Below are positions 23,492-32,086 of a DNA stretch of 64,000 nt, piece after piece. The DNA comes from Defluviitaleaceae bacterium. GTDB lineage: Bacteria > Bacillota > Clostridia > Lachnospirales > WQUN01. Position numbers and translations under genes: made by a program. Position 1 is the stretch's first letter. Each line of letters opens with the position of its first letter. Where the stretch lies: NCBI GenBank assembly GCA_009780585.1, contig WQZS01000001.1, positions 248,001 to 312,000 of the forward strand, given 5' to 3'. The notes under the pieces are model-generated. The model had not been told where the DNA came from and did not search any database. It saw nothing but the letters and a program-made list of their open reading frames with translations.

Positions 23492-24772
23492 ATGCGAGAA
23501 ACAAAACCCGCGTGGTACGCGGTCGGGATGTTCGGCACTTCCTTACCCATCAATTTGTTCCGCACGTTCGGTATGGCCTTTTACGTACACCATATGGGGC
23601 TGCCGCTCACGTCATGGGCGTTGATCATACTCGTTTATACGTTCATAGACGCGCTCGACAATCCCGTATACGCTTATTTCTCCGACAGGACGCGTACCCG
23701 CTGGGGCCGCAGACGGCCTTGGATCATACCGGGCGCGATCCTCTACGTGCTTTTCTTCATCGCTTTCTTCCACCCGCCGCAAGCGATGGCAGCCACTATG
23801 CTTATGCCCTTCGCGATGGTGACGTACATCATGACGGGTACGGCGGACGCGTTGGTGGGGACCAACTACGGTTCGCTCTTCCCCGATTTGTTCCGCTCGG
23901 CAAACAGCCGCGCCGCGACCAACATGTACAGGCAAATCTTCCAATTCATCGCGATGGCGATCGGCATCGCTCTAACCCCCATCATCGCCGAACAAATCGG
24001 TTACCAAACCACCGCGCTTATCTACGGCGCGTTAGGCGCGGCGGTGATTATTCTTTCAAACCTTAACTGCCACGAACGTATTGAAGAAATCAAAACGCTG
24101 GAAAAGCCCAAATTCCTGCCCGCGCTCCTCGCCATTATCAAAAACGAAAAGTTTTGGATCGCGGGGATGACGGGCGCGTTCTATACCTCCGCCGTCGCGT
24201 TGTTAATGGCTTCGATGGTCTTCTTCGCCAATTACAGGCTGGGGCTTACCGGCGCGCAAACGACGATCGTATTCGCCACGGTATTGGTCGTGGCGCTGGG
24301 CAGCGTCCCCGTATGGACGTATTTTATTAAGAAGCATGGACCGCTCCCTGTATGGCGGATGGCTTTAATCGGCGTCGGCATCGCGTTTATCCCGTTGATA
24401 TTTGTGTTTAATTTAATTACGGCGGTGATCGCGTGCGTTTTCTTCGGCTTCGTGTATTCGGGCGTAACATGTACCTTCGATTTGATCGGCGCGAAGATTA
24501 TAGACGACGACCGCGTGCGTTCGGGCGGTATCAGACGTGAAGGTATTTTTAGCAGCATGTCGAGCTTTTTGGGGCGGTTGCACGGCTTGATGATGTCGCT
24601 GGGATTATTTTTGGCCAGCGTTATCTACGGCTATGTTTCGGGTGACGAACCCGGCGAACGCCCTGGCGAAGCCGCGCGCTTTATGATGGCGGTTTTCCCG
24701 CTGTGTATGATGGTCATAAGCTGTACGATTTCACGCTTTTTAAAATTACCCGAAAGCCAGGAGGATAAGTAA
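23492..24772 (+). CDS. GPH-family sugar:cation symporter
   Basis: A 426-residue membrane protein with about twelve transmembrane segments. The early loop SDRTRTRWGRRRPW is the signature of the glycoside-pentoside-hexuronide family (MelB-like), which brings in oligosaccharides or glycosides with Na+ or H+. A second MFS-like half follows a cytoplasmic loop near residues 195-205 (RIEEIKTLEKP). GGGAGG precedes the ATG. It is directly followed by the PHP-domain gene on the same transcript, and plant-fibre genes lie 10 kb away. Confidence 0.88.
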   Translation: MRETKPAWYAVGMFGTSLPINLFRTFGMAFYVHHMGLPLTSWALIILVYTFIDALDNPVYAYFSDRTRTRWGRRRPWIIPGAILYVLFFIAFFHPPQAMAATMLMPFAMVTYIMTGTADALVGTNYGSLFPDLFRSANSRAATNMYRQIFQFIAMAIGIALTPIIAEQIGYQTTALIYGALGAAVIILSNLNCHERIEEIKTLEKPKFLPALLAIIKNEKFWIAGMTGAFYTSAVALLMASMVFFANYRLGLTGAQTTIVFATVLVVALGSVPVWTYFIKKHGPLPVWRMALIGVGIAFIPLIFVFNLITAVIACVFFGFVYSGVTCTFDLIGAKIIDDDRVRSGGIRREGIFSSMSSFLGRLHGLMMSLGLFLASVIYGYVSGDEPGERPGEAARFMMAVFPLCMMVISCTISRFLKLPESQEDK

Positions 24773-26023
24773 ATGAAATTCCACTTTAACAAGGAACAAG
24801 AAAAGCAATACGTTAAAATCCCCTTCGACGTGCCGGAAAATACCGAAAGCATCGACGTGGTGTGCCTGTACGACAAAACGGGCGGCGCGGTCATCGATTT
24901 GGCGTTGTTGGGGCCGGGCGATCGGTTGCTGGGCGCGTCGGGCGCGGCGCGCAACCATATTTGGGTATCGGCTTTGGGCAGTTATACGGGTTACGAAACC
25001 CTCGACCCGCCGCCGGGCGAGTGGAATATTTTGGCGGGGCTGTACAAGCTCACCCCCGAAGGCGCGGAAGCGGAGTACGGCATCAAGCTCACTCCCAAAA
25101 GCCGCCGCTTGTTTAAGGGCGACCCCCACATCCACACGACGGCCTCCGACGGCAAGGCGGACTTCAGCAGCATTATTTCGCTGGCGTGGGAACAGCGGCT
25201 GGACTTCATCTTCCTAACGGACCACAACACCACGGCGCAGAATAAACTGGCCGGTCCGTTTGAGAACCTGACCGTCATCCCCGGCGTGGAATGGACGCAT
25301 TACAACGGCCACGCGTTGTTTTTGGGCGCGGAGAACCCGCTGGAGGACAACTACGGCATCACCGATTTCGAAGAAGGTAAAAAGCTCATCAAAAAAGCGA
25401 AAAACGCCGGCGCGTTTACGGCTATCGCCCATCCTTTGTGCCACTATCTTTCGTGGCAATGGGGACTGGACGAAGATACGCTTTCGCTCTTCGACGGGCT
25501 CGAGGTTTGGAACGGCATCATGCACGAACGCAACGAACGCGCGATCGCCTTTTGGCATAAGCTCCTGTGCGAAGGCAAAAAAATCCCGGCTACCTGCGGC
25601 AGCGACTACCACGGGCCGGGCTTGTTCGGCAGCGTGGGGATGCCGTGCCTTAACGTATACGCACTGTCGCGCAGCCCGAGCGATATCATGGCGGCGATAC
25701 GTAAGGGGAACAGTTTCATCTCCTACACACCCGACGGGCCGGAGGTGGATATCATATGCGAAGGCAACGGCGCAATCGGCGAAACCGCCGTACCCGGAGC
25801 GGCATTGACGTTCTACTTCGCCAACCTTTCCCCCGGGGATGAAATCGCGCTCATTACCGAAAGTGAAACGGAAAAGATTCCCGCCAACGTCAACGGCCGC
25901 TTGATTTTGGAGCGCGTATACCGCGATTGTAAATTCGTCCGCGCGGAGGTATACCGCAGCTACGCCCCCGGCCTGCCGCCGATGAAGGCGATGCTTTCGA
26001 ATCCGGTATATTTCAGCCCTTGA
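24773..26023 (+). CDS. CehA/McbA-like PHP-domain metal-dependent hydrolase
   Basis: A 416-residue protein starting on the base after the transporter stop, with AGGAGG in the transporter's last codons. Residues 1-105 are a beta-sandwich-like N-terminal domain. The PHP domain follows with its metal ligands: GDPHIHTTASDG (near residue 120), LTDHN, AHPLCHY and CGSDYHGPG. This CehA/McbA group hydrolyses phosphate or carbamate esters; the true substrate is unknown. Its coupling to a glycoside importer suggests a sugar-linked substrate, which is inference. Confidence 0.85.
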   Translation: MKFHFNKEQEKQYVKIPFDVPENTESIDVVCLYDKTGGAVIDLALLGPGDRLLGASGAARNHIWVSALGSYTGYETLDPPPGEWNILAGLYKLTPEGAEAEYGIKLTPKSRRLFKGDPHIHTTASDGKADFSSIISLAWEQRLDFIFLTDHNTTAQNKLAGPFENLTVIPGVEWTHYNGHALFLGAENPLEDNYGITDFEEGKKLIKKAKNAGAFTAIAHPLCHYLSWQWGLDEDTLSLFDGLEVWNGIMHERNERAIAFWHKLLCEGKKIPATCGSDYHGPGLFGSVGMPCLNVYALSRSPSDIMAAIRKGNSFISYTPDGPEVDIICEGNGAIGETAVPGAALTFYFANLSPGDEIALITESETEKIPANVNGRLILERVYRDCKFVRAEVYRSYAPGLPPMKAMLSNPVYFSP

Positions 26024-26048
26024 CTTTAACGTAACGGAATACGCTACA

Positions 26049-26077
26049 ATGCCTTCGGACGGTCCGAAGGCATTTTT
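26049..26077 (+). terminator. intrinsic terminator after the PHP gene
   Basis: ATGCCTTCGGAC pairs with GTCCGAAGGCAT and is followed by TTTTT. It closes the GPH/PHP operon. Confidence 0.9.
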
Positions 26078-26104
26078 AACTTGTCCCCTACTAGGGTACA
26101 AGTT
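26078..26104. repeat. palindrome with CCTACTAGG core upstream of merR gene
   Basis: AACTTGT at 26078-26084 pairs with ACAAGTT at 26098-26104, with CCCTACTAGGG between them. Nineteen of 25 aligned bases match the palindrome at 4602, and two of the three paired differences are compensatory. It may be an operator for the MerR protein or a dispersed repeat. Confidence 0.7.
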
Positions 26105-26121
26105 GCATGGAGTGGAGGAAA

Positions 26122-26856
26122 ATGGAAAACAGCGGGCGGCGGTTGGGTATCACCGAGGTTTCCGCGATGTACGGCATTTCGCCGCGCACCTTGCGTTACT
26201 ACGAGGAGGAAAACATCCTTTCCAGCCATCGGAAGGACGATTCCCGCTACCGCGAATACGACCGAACGCAATGCGAACGGCTGGAGGTCATACTTCTGCT
26301 GCGCCGTTTATCCTTCACCGTGAAGGAAATAACGGAACTGCTGCACGGCGGTGAAGCCCGCTTCCTAACCCTGCTCAATGAAAAAATCGCTTCCAGCGGC
26401 AAGCAACTGCTGGAAGCGAAGGAAACGGACAATTTACTCAAAGACCTGATGCGTACGCTCGCAACCAAACCCGTAACCGAGCTTAAGGTTGACGAACTGT
26501 TGGGCCGGTACATCTACCTCACACAAAAAACCGAAAGGATGGTAAAAATGAACGACGAAGCGAAATATTGGATTCTGATCAGTTATAAATTGATCCCCGT
26601 TGCGGGTACTACGGAAGATGACCCGAATACGTTGATCGGAAAGATCACACGCCTGCGAGAGGAATTGGCGGAGGAATCGATCTCCTTCCCCCTCGTGCGC
26701 ATCAAGGACGATATTAACCTAAAACCCTACGAGGCCGTCATCCTATACGAAGAAAAGGAACTTTGGCGCGATGCACACCAAGGCAACGACGACGACCTCG
26801 AAAAATTCGCCGACGAAATCGTTGGGCGATTGAAACAAGACGTGTTGAATAAATAA
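26122..26856 (+). CDS. MerR-family regulator with FlhA-like C-terminal segment
   Basis: A 244-residue regulator. ATG 26122 is preferred over ATG 26107 because the purine-rich TGGAGTGGAGG sits between them. Residues 8-75 are the MerR winged helix (ITEVSAMYGISPRTLRYYEEENI). A helical linker follows. Residues about 165-225 read ITRLREELAEE, FPLVRIKDDINLKPYEAVI, which strongly recalls the FlhA/type III export gate C-terminal block (VRIRDN.QLKPNEYVI). That domain in a MerR protein is unusual and its role is unknown. The upstream palindrome could be its operator. Confidence 0.8.
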   Translation: MENSGRRLGITEVSAMYGISPRTLRYYEEENILSSHRKDDSRYREYDRTQCERLEVILLLRRLSFTVKEITELLHGGEARFLTLLNEKIASSGKQLLEAKETDNLLKDLMRTLATKPVTELKVDELLGRYIYLTQKTERMVKMNDEAKYWILISYKLIPVAGTTEDDPNTLIGKITRLREELAEESISFPLVRIKDDINLKPYEAVILYEEKELWRDAHQGNDDDLEKFADEIVGRLKQDVLNK

Positions 26857-26929
26857 CGTATTATTCAGCGGTCATGCAAATTGACGCGTCGGCTTCCCAC
26901 CGTGGTGTGAAAATAATCTCTCCTATAAA

Positions 26930-26970
26930 ACCGCCCGACGTATCCCAATGGATTGCCGGGCGATTTTATT
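26930..26970. terminator. hairpin between convergent merR and hicB genes
   Basis: CGCCCG (26932-26937) pairs with CGGGCG (26957-26962), followed on the plus strand by ATTTTATT. It probably stops transcription of the MerR gene and may work in both directions. Confidence 0.5.
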
Positions 26971-27343
26971 GGGCGAGTTTGTATAATGCGTATTGATTAA
27001 GGGACACACCTTCACGCTTGGCATCCAATGATAATTGGTGGTGTAGGGACTTTGGCAAACGCAAGGTAAATTTTCCGCTGGCATTGCTTTCGGTTACCGG
27101 CTCGGGAATGTCAAAGCCATTTTCCAATTTTGTTTCAATCCAACCCTCCATTGCCTCGCGAAGGTTTATCAAAGCCTCTTCACGGGTTGCGCCATCGGTC
27201 ATGCAACCATCTAATTCCAATATTTTTCCAATATAATAATATTCATCCTCATCCTTATAGGGCTGGATGATGAAGGTATAAGGGAGCTGCATATAATACG
27301 CCAATTTTTTTTCCATGATATTAGGCAAGCTGTTTCGATTCAT
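26966..27343 (-). CDS. hicB: HicB-type antitoxin
   Basis: A 125-residue antitoxin. The partial RNase-H-like HicB fold is seen in YYYIGKILELDGCMTDGATREEAL (key block ELDGC..DG.T.EEA) and ends with a ribbon-helix-helix-like DNA-binding tail (FTLRLPKSLHHQL, GVSLNQYALYKLA). It neutralises HicA and represses the operon. The start overlaps the hicA stop by four bases; an internal ATG at residue 10 is an alternative start. Confidence 0.9.
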   Translation of the reverse strand: MNRNSLPNIMEKKLAYYMQLPYTFIIQPYKDEDEYYYIGKILELDGCMTDGATREEALINLREAMEGWIETKLENGFDIPEPVTESNASGKFTLRLPKSLHHQLSLDAKREGVSLNQYALYKLAQ

Positions 27344-27561
27344 ATTCGATTAAGGATTTCCTTTACATAGAATGATTTAATGGTAGGTTTACGTTCAACG
27401 ATTGTTAAAACATCGCCGTTATTATTAATATATTGCCGATGCGAACCCTTTTGACGGTCGAATCTGTAACCGGAATGTGTTAATACGGTGTCGGCTTCCT
27501 CCATTCTTATACCGTTAGGTTGACGCTTCATCTTATCAACTATTTTGGTCACGCTTGCCAT
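27340..27561 (-). CDS. hicA: HicA-type mRNA interferase toxin
   Basis: A 73-residue toxin with the double-stranded-RNA-binding-like fold of HicA. The catalytic histidine lies in GSHRQYIN, preceded by the GYRFDRQKG strand. GGAGG is nine bases upstream of the ATG. As usual for hicAB the toxin gene comes first, with a palindrome upstream that may bind HicB. Confidence 0.9.
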   Translation of the reverse strand: MASVTKIVDKMKRQPNGIRMEEADTVLTHSGYRFDRQKGSHRQYINNNGDVLTIVERKPTIKSFYVKEILNRI

Positions 27562-27584
27562 TTTTCACCTCCTGGTATGATGGT

Positions 27585-27596
27585 ACCATATATGGT
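27585..27596. promoter_or_regulatory. candidate HicB operator
   Basis: ACCATATATGGT is a perfect 12-base palindrome 24 bases before the hicA start, overlapping a second palindrome ATGGTACCAT (27580-27589). Position fits autorepression by HicB; binding is not shown. Confidence 0.5.
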
Positions 27597-27661
27597 GACA
27601 CAGCACAAGATTAGCGTGACATAAAAAACATGAAAACCCTTTCTGACCCTTCTTTATTATC

Positions 27662-29416
27662 CTACGTCAATTCAAATATCTCTATCGCGCCCTTACCCTT
27701 CATCGTAATTTCACCCAGCGATTGCGCTGATATGCGCCCTTCCAACGTTTCGTAGACTTCCTTGCTGATCAGCACTTGGGAGGGCTTGGCGTTTGATTCG
27801 AGGCGGGCGGCGGTATTTACCGTGTCGCCGATGGCGGTATAGTCCTTGCGGAAGTGCGGCCCGATGTTGCCCACCACGGCGTAGCCGCAATGCACGCCCA
27901 CGCCGAAGCCTACGGTAAAACCGTGTTCGGCCAGGATTTTTTCGTTGAGCGCGGCCGCGCCGTCCACGATATCCTGCGCCGCTTTTACGGCTTTGTACAC
28001 GTAATCGTCCAGCGGGGTAAAGCCGTTGAAAAGTGCCATCGTCGCGTCGCCGATGAATTTGTCCACGCTGCCGCCGTTGTTAAAGACGCACGACGCTGTA
28101 AGCTCGAGGTAGTCGTTAAGGATATGCACGATGGTTTCGGGGCTGTCGGCCAATTTTTCACTCATGGGGGTAAAGCCGCGCACATCCACGAACATGACGG
28201 CGAAGTGTTTCTTGCGCCCGATGCGCCCGTCGGCCATATCCGAGGAATCGATCATTTGGTCCACGAGCTTGGGATCAACGTATTTCTTGAACATGTCCTT
28301 GATTTTCGCCTTCTCGCGCCGTTCGGTGATGTAGTTGTACGCCACGCCGAAAACGTATAAGACAATAACCGAAGCCGGCGGATACAAAAGCGTCACGATA
28401 TAACCGTTGTTAAATAATTGAAGGTTTAGGAAGACGTATCCCACCGTATATACCACCAATACCGCCGTGGTAATACGCACGTCAAACCGCATGAACACGA
28501 AGCCCGTAACCAACAGCGATATAATCAAAACCATCCAGTTGACCCAATCGGCCGCGTACGCCTTAAACGTACGGTCGATCATCATTTGCAGGACATTCGC
28601 GTGGATTTCCACGCCGTTCATCTTCTCCGACGTGCTTACGGGCGTGAAGTACATGTCCATCATGCCCGCCGCGTACGGCCCGATGAAGATGATCGAATCG
28701 GCGTACCACGCGGGGTCGAAATCGGGGCTGAAAATATCGCGGAAGGATGTCCCCAACCCCATCGCGCCGTAGAAATCGCCGACATTCCCCGCGTAATTGA
28801 TAAACATGGGGGACGTGATGTTTTTCGGCAGCGCGAACGGGGACCTCCCCCAAAACTCCGCGTACATATCGTAAATAACGGCGGTGAACGACGGCTGCCA
28901 AATGCCGTCCACCATTATACCCGTGACGGCGCGGCGCACCACGCCGTGGTCGGTGATCGCGTTAAGCGTGCCGTAGCGCGAAACGGCCCGAAGCGATTCG
29001 AAGGGACGCTCGAAGGCGATGACCTCGTCGGCCCAGTTAAACGAGGCGGCCGCGCCGAAGACGACATTGCCCACTTCCGCCGCGGCTTCGACCAAGGCTG
29101 CGTCCGATTCGGGGCAATTGGAATAACCCGAATAGAGTACGTCCACCGCGATGACGGCGGGCTCCCATCCGGGTTCGGAGTTTAATATACGGATCGCCTC
29201 CGCCATGATACTGCGCGGCCAAAACTGGAACGGCCCGAACTCGATCAGCGTTTCTTCATCGATGCCGAACACGAAAATATTCGGGTAGATAATATCGGGC
29301 TGCGTAAACAAGCGGTCCTTCAATTGCTGCTCGACGCGGTCAAACAAATGTAGGCCGAAGGTCAAAAGCATTACGGCGGACAGTAACGCGGCGTAAATAT
29401 ATTTTTTAGACTTCAT
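27662..29416 (-). CDS. CHASE2-domain class III adenylate cyclase
   Basis: A 584-residue membrane cyclase. ATG 29416 (MKSKKYIYAAL) starts at the first membrane helix; the frame reaches a TTG at 29449 without support. Residues 25-320 are an extracytoplasmic CHASE2 sensor, then three membrane helices (about 325-395). The catalytic domain has both metal aspartates (FVDVRGFT, FIGDATMA), the adenine-selecting lysine in VDKFIGD and Asp in AIGDTVNTAARLE, with the transition-state Asn and Arg. It should make cAMP in response to an outside signal. It overlaps the HD-GYP gene by 11 bases. Confidence 0.92.
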   Translation of the reverse strand: MKSKKYIYAALLSAVMLLTFGLHLFDRVEQQLKDRLFTQPDIIYPNIFVFGIDEETLIEFGPFQFWPRSIMAEAIRILNSEPGWEPAVIAVDVLYSGYSNCPESDAALVEAAAEVGNVVFGAAASFNWADEVIAFERPFESLRAVSRYGTLNAITDHGVVRRAVTGIMVDGIWQPSFTAVIYDMYAEFWGRSPFALPKNITSPMFINYAGNVGDFYGAMGLGTSFRDIFSPDFDPAWYADSIIFIGPYAAGMMDMYFTPVSTSEKMNGVEIHANVLQMMIDRTFKAYAADWVNWMVLIISLLVTGFVFMRFDVRITTAVLVVYTVGYVFLNLQLFNNGYIVTLLYPPASVIVLYVFGVAYNYITERREKAKIKDMFKKYVDPKLVDQMIDSSDMADGRIGRKKHFAVMFVDVRGFTPMSEKLADSPETIVHILNDYLELTASCVFNNGGSVDKFIGDATMALFNGFTPLDDYVYKAVKAAQDIVDGAAALNEKILAEHGFTVGFGVGVHCGYAVVGNIGPHFRKDYTAIGDTVNTAARLESNAKPSQVLISKEVYETLEGRISAQSLGEITMKGKGAIEIFELT

Positions 29417-30809
29417 CGTTCCAAGCCCCGCTTTCTTTGAATAACGCAAGCAAGCCCGCGTCTAATTGCCCTTGCGCGGCCATGCCACCCAATATTTCAA
29501 ACGCTTTTTCGTCGGGCAAGCCGCGCTTGTACGGACGGTCATGGGCTGTCAACGCGTCGTAGATATCCAGTATCGTCGCGATCCTTACCTCGGTGGGGAT
29601 TTCATCCGCGGTCAATTGATTCGGATAACCCTTGCCGTTTAAAAATTCGTGGTGCGCCGCCGCCCATACGGGTACCATGCGGTAATTCTTGGGGAAGCGC
29701 ACTTCGGAGAGGATACGCGTGGTCATGTCCACATGGCCCTCCATGACGGTGCGTTCCTCGTCGGTCAGCGTGCCGCGCCTTACCAGCAGGCAGCGCTGTT
29801 CTTCCGGCGTAAGGAAGCCTTCCTTTTGACACAACTTTTGCAATTCCGCCAGCATATCATCGGGGATGAAGCCGGACGCGTTGGCCTTTTCCACCAAAGC
29901 CCTTGCGTTGCCCGCTTCTTCGGCTTTTACTTTATATTCGGCTTCGCTTATGTTGCCGCGCAGGTAATCGATTTCCGCCTGCATACGAAGGGTTTCGAAA
30001 CGGGTCAGCACCGTACCCAAGCGCGGGCCCAGGCGCGTTTCCTTGTCCATGACTTCAAGCGGGACCACCAGCTTGCCGATGTCGTGCAGGAGCAAGCTCA
30101 TTAAAAATTTATTCTCGCGTTCGGTATCGAAGCGTTCGCCGCCGTTTTGGTTAAGCCAATGGATAAACCTTTTGCCGTACCTGGCCATATTGCGCGAATG
30201 GTTGGCATTGTACGGACTGCGCGCGTCGATGGCGGCGGACATGGCGATGACGAACGAATCCAGCAAACTCATCACCTCGGCGGCATACTTGCGGTTGGTC
30301 AGGCAAATGGCCGCTTGCGACGCGATGCTTAACAGCACCTTTTCATATTCATGCGCGAAGGGGATGACTTCGTTATCCTCGTCCAACGCGTTAATCAATT
30401 GCAATACGCCGATCACGTCGCCGTGGTCATCCTCCATCGGCACGGTCAGCATCGACCGGGTTCGGTACCCCATCAACGCGTCCACCTTGCGCGAGCCCGC
30501 GAAGTTGAAGTCCGAATTTTCGTACACGTCGTCGATATTGATCAAGCGTTTTTCCAGCGCGGCGCGGGCGCACATATTTTCACGGTTTAATTGCATGGGC
30601 GGCGGCATTTCGTCGCCCGCGTTTTTCCTAAACCCCAACGATTGGGTGATCATGATTTTAAAATGCAGCGCGTTTTCTTCCAATAAGTACAGCGTACCGC
30701 CATCGCAGCGCACCAATTCCATCACCGAATCGATGATGATTTCGATCAGTTTATCCGTATCCTTTTCCTTCGATAACGCGATCCCGATATTAAGTAATGT
30801 ATCGACCAT
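29406..30809 (-). CDS. GAF and HD-GYP domain protein
   Basis: A 467-residue cytoplasmic protein. ATG 30809 has GGGG six bases upstream; ATG 30815 is a second option. Residues 1-165 form a GAF sensor domain (DGGTLYLLEENALHF, MLTVPMEDDHGDVIGVLQLIN in part). The HD-GYP phosphodiesterase follows: LLLHDIGKLVVP, then an unusually long insert of about 85 residues, then AAAHHEFLNGKGYP and ILDIYDALTAHDRPYK. The family hydrolyses cyclic di-GMP; the HHExxDGxGYP motif here has Asn for Asp, so activity may differ. It is in one operon with the cyclase and the MBL protein. Confidence 0.88.
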   Translation of the reverse strand: MVDTLLNIGIALSKEKDTDKLIEIIIDSVMELVRCDGGTLYLLEENALHFKIMITQSLGFRKNAGDEMPPPMQLNRENMCARAALEKRLINIDDVYENSDFNFAGSRKVDALMGYRTRSMLTVPMEDDHGDVIGVLQLINALDEDNEVIPFAHEYEKVLLSIASQAAICLTNRKYAAEVMSLLDSFVIAMSAAIDARSPYNANHSRNMARYGKRFIHWLNQNGGERFDTERENKFLMSLLLHDIGKLVVPLEVMDKETRLGPRLGTVLTRFETLRMQAEIDYLRGNISEAEYKVKAEEAGNARALVEKANASGFIPDDMLAELQKLCQKEGFLTPEEQRCLLVRRGTLTDEERTVMEGHVDMTTRILSEVRFPKNYRMVPVWAAAHHEFLNGKGYPNQLTADEIPTEVRIATILDIYDALTAHDRPYKRGLPDEKAFEILGGMAAQGQLDAGLLALFKESGAWNDEV

Positions 30810-30825
30810 TACCATCCCCCCATGG

Positions 30826-31647
30826 TTAAAGTGAAATAACCAAACCGTCCGTCGGAGCGAACGCGCAAGGGAATTCCCTCTTCGCAACCGCTTCCATTTC
30901 ATCTATGTCATCGTCGGTATAGGTATGCTTGTAATGGTATAAGGCCAAGCGTTTCGCGTTCGCGTCCCGCGCCAGCTTCGCACATTCATATACCGACGAA
31001 TGTCCCCACCCTTTTATACATTCACCCGTGCCGAAGAACGCGTCGTTGATCAGCAAATCCGTACCGCGGACGAAATCCGCCAGCGTATTGTCCCTGTGAT
31101 TATCGAGCGCAACGTCCGTGATGTAACACATCGATTTTCCTTCGAAGTCCACACGGTAGCCCAAGCCCCCGTCGGGGTGGCTTAACCCGACCGTACGCAC
31201 GGTAACGCCGCCCTCCAATAAAAAAGCCGCCCCGCAAGCGGCATCGGAAAAGGAAATGTCCGCCTTGGCCGCGGCCAACCCCGCGGGATAAAACGGCCCG
31301 CGCAGATAATGGTCGAGTGTTTCGCGCACGCCGCCGTGTATGGTACGTATCCCGGTGATTTGTATACGCTTACCCGCGTCAAAGAACACATCCCAAAACA
31401 AAAGCCCGCGGATATGGTCGGCGTGGTAATGCGTCAGGAACAAACGGACCGTTTCATTATCATATAACGGCAGCGCGCTAAGGCCGCATATCCCGTTGCC
31501 CGCGTCGAATACAAGCGTATGCCGAGGGTTGTCTCCCACCCGTACCGCGGCGCAGGGGGTGTTGGTGCCGTACTTCGCGCGCTTGCCGTTGTTGTAACCG
31601 CAAGAGCCGCCCGTCCCCAGGAAAGTGATTTCGAATATGTTGTTCAC
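30826..31647 (-). CDS. metallo-beta-lactamase-fold hydrolase
   Basis: A 273-residue MBL-fold protein. The metal motif HYHADH lies near residue 74, with further ligands in LSHPDGG, ITDVALD and the final HYKHT. The opening FLGTGGSCGYNNGKRAKYG.NTPCAAV resembles the cyclic-phosphodiesterase/RNase Z-like branch. A role in breaking a cyclic nucleotide or nucleic acid is possible given the cyclase and HD-GYP genes downstream in the same operon, but the substrate is not shown. The start is a GTG. Confidence 0.85.
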   Translation of the reverse strand: MNNIFEITFLGTGGSCGYNNGKRAKYGTNTPCAAVRVGDNPRHTLVFDAGNGICGLSALPLYDNETVRLFLTHYHADHIRGLLFWDVFFDAGKRIQITGIRTIHGGVRETLDHYLRGPFYPAGLAAAKADISFSDAACGAAFLLEGGVTVRTVGLSHPDGGLGYRVDFEGKSMCYITDVALDNHRDNTLADFVRGTDLLINDAFFGTGECIKGWGHSSVYECAKLARDANAKRLALYHYKHTYTDDDIDEMEAVAKREFPCAFAPTDGLVISL

Positions 31648-31694
31648 ACCCCATTCAATAAAGGTTTTTATTGGTAATTTGTTGATTTATAAAA

Positions 31695-31890
31695 GGTTGG
31701 CCAACCGAGTCCGCAGTTGTATACATTATTGGGTACCCCCTGCAAAAATCGCATCGTACCAAGCCTCATGAAAAACAACCGCATAAACGAAGGAAGGGCA
31801 CGCGGCAGCCGTAATGAGCTCCGGCCTCCCCGTTCTTTCCGTACCTAACCACAAACCTCGCGCGGGTTGTTTCCGCGCGGGGTTTTTAAT
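31695..31890 (+). ncRNA. candidate structured RNA between the MBL and FecR genes
   Basis: The gap 31648-32086 has no protein gene. On the plus strand it contains the palindrome GGTTGGCCAACC (31695-31706), a long-range stem TTGGGTAC (31729-31736) with GTACCTAA (31841-31848), an inner stem CTCAT (31765-31769) with ATGAG (31814-31818), a CCGC/GCGG pair inside that, and a strong terminator at the end. No plus-strand gene explains that terminator. I cannot assign a family; 6S RNA was considered and not confirmed. Boundaries are approximate. Confidence 0.35.
31853..31890 (+). terminator. strong intrinsic terminator on the plus strand
   Basis: AACC...CGCGCGG pairs with CCGCGCG...GGTT and is followed by TTTTTAATTTAAT. 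On the minus strand the tail is not U-rich, so it faces plus. Confidence 0.85.
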
Positions 31891-32086
31891 TTAATATTAC
31901 GACGCCATATCCAAATAATCCACGCGTTTTGTTTAAAAAGATAACTGGATTGCCCCCGTATAATTGCAATTTAGTTCAAACATTTCGGGTGCTGCCATTC
32001 GCACCCTTTCAATTAACGTTATTCTTACTTCATTTGTATTAGGAAAAACGATGGGGGCTTCGGTATTAGTGAAAGGTTCCCACTTA

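Noticed and set aside
31695-31890. 6S RNA
   Set aside because: The closing stem and central bubble expected of 6S RNA could not be laid out convincingly, so the region is left as an unassigned candidate RNA.
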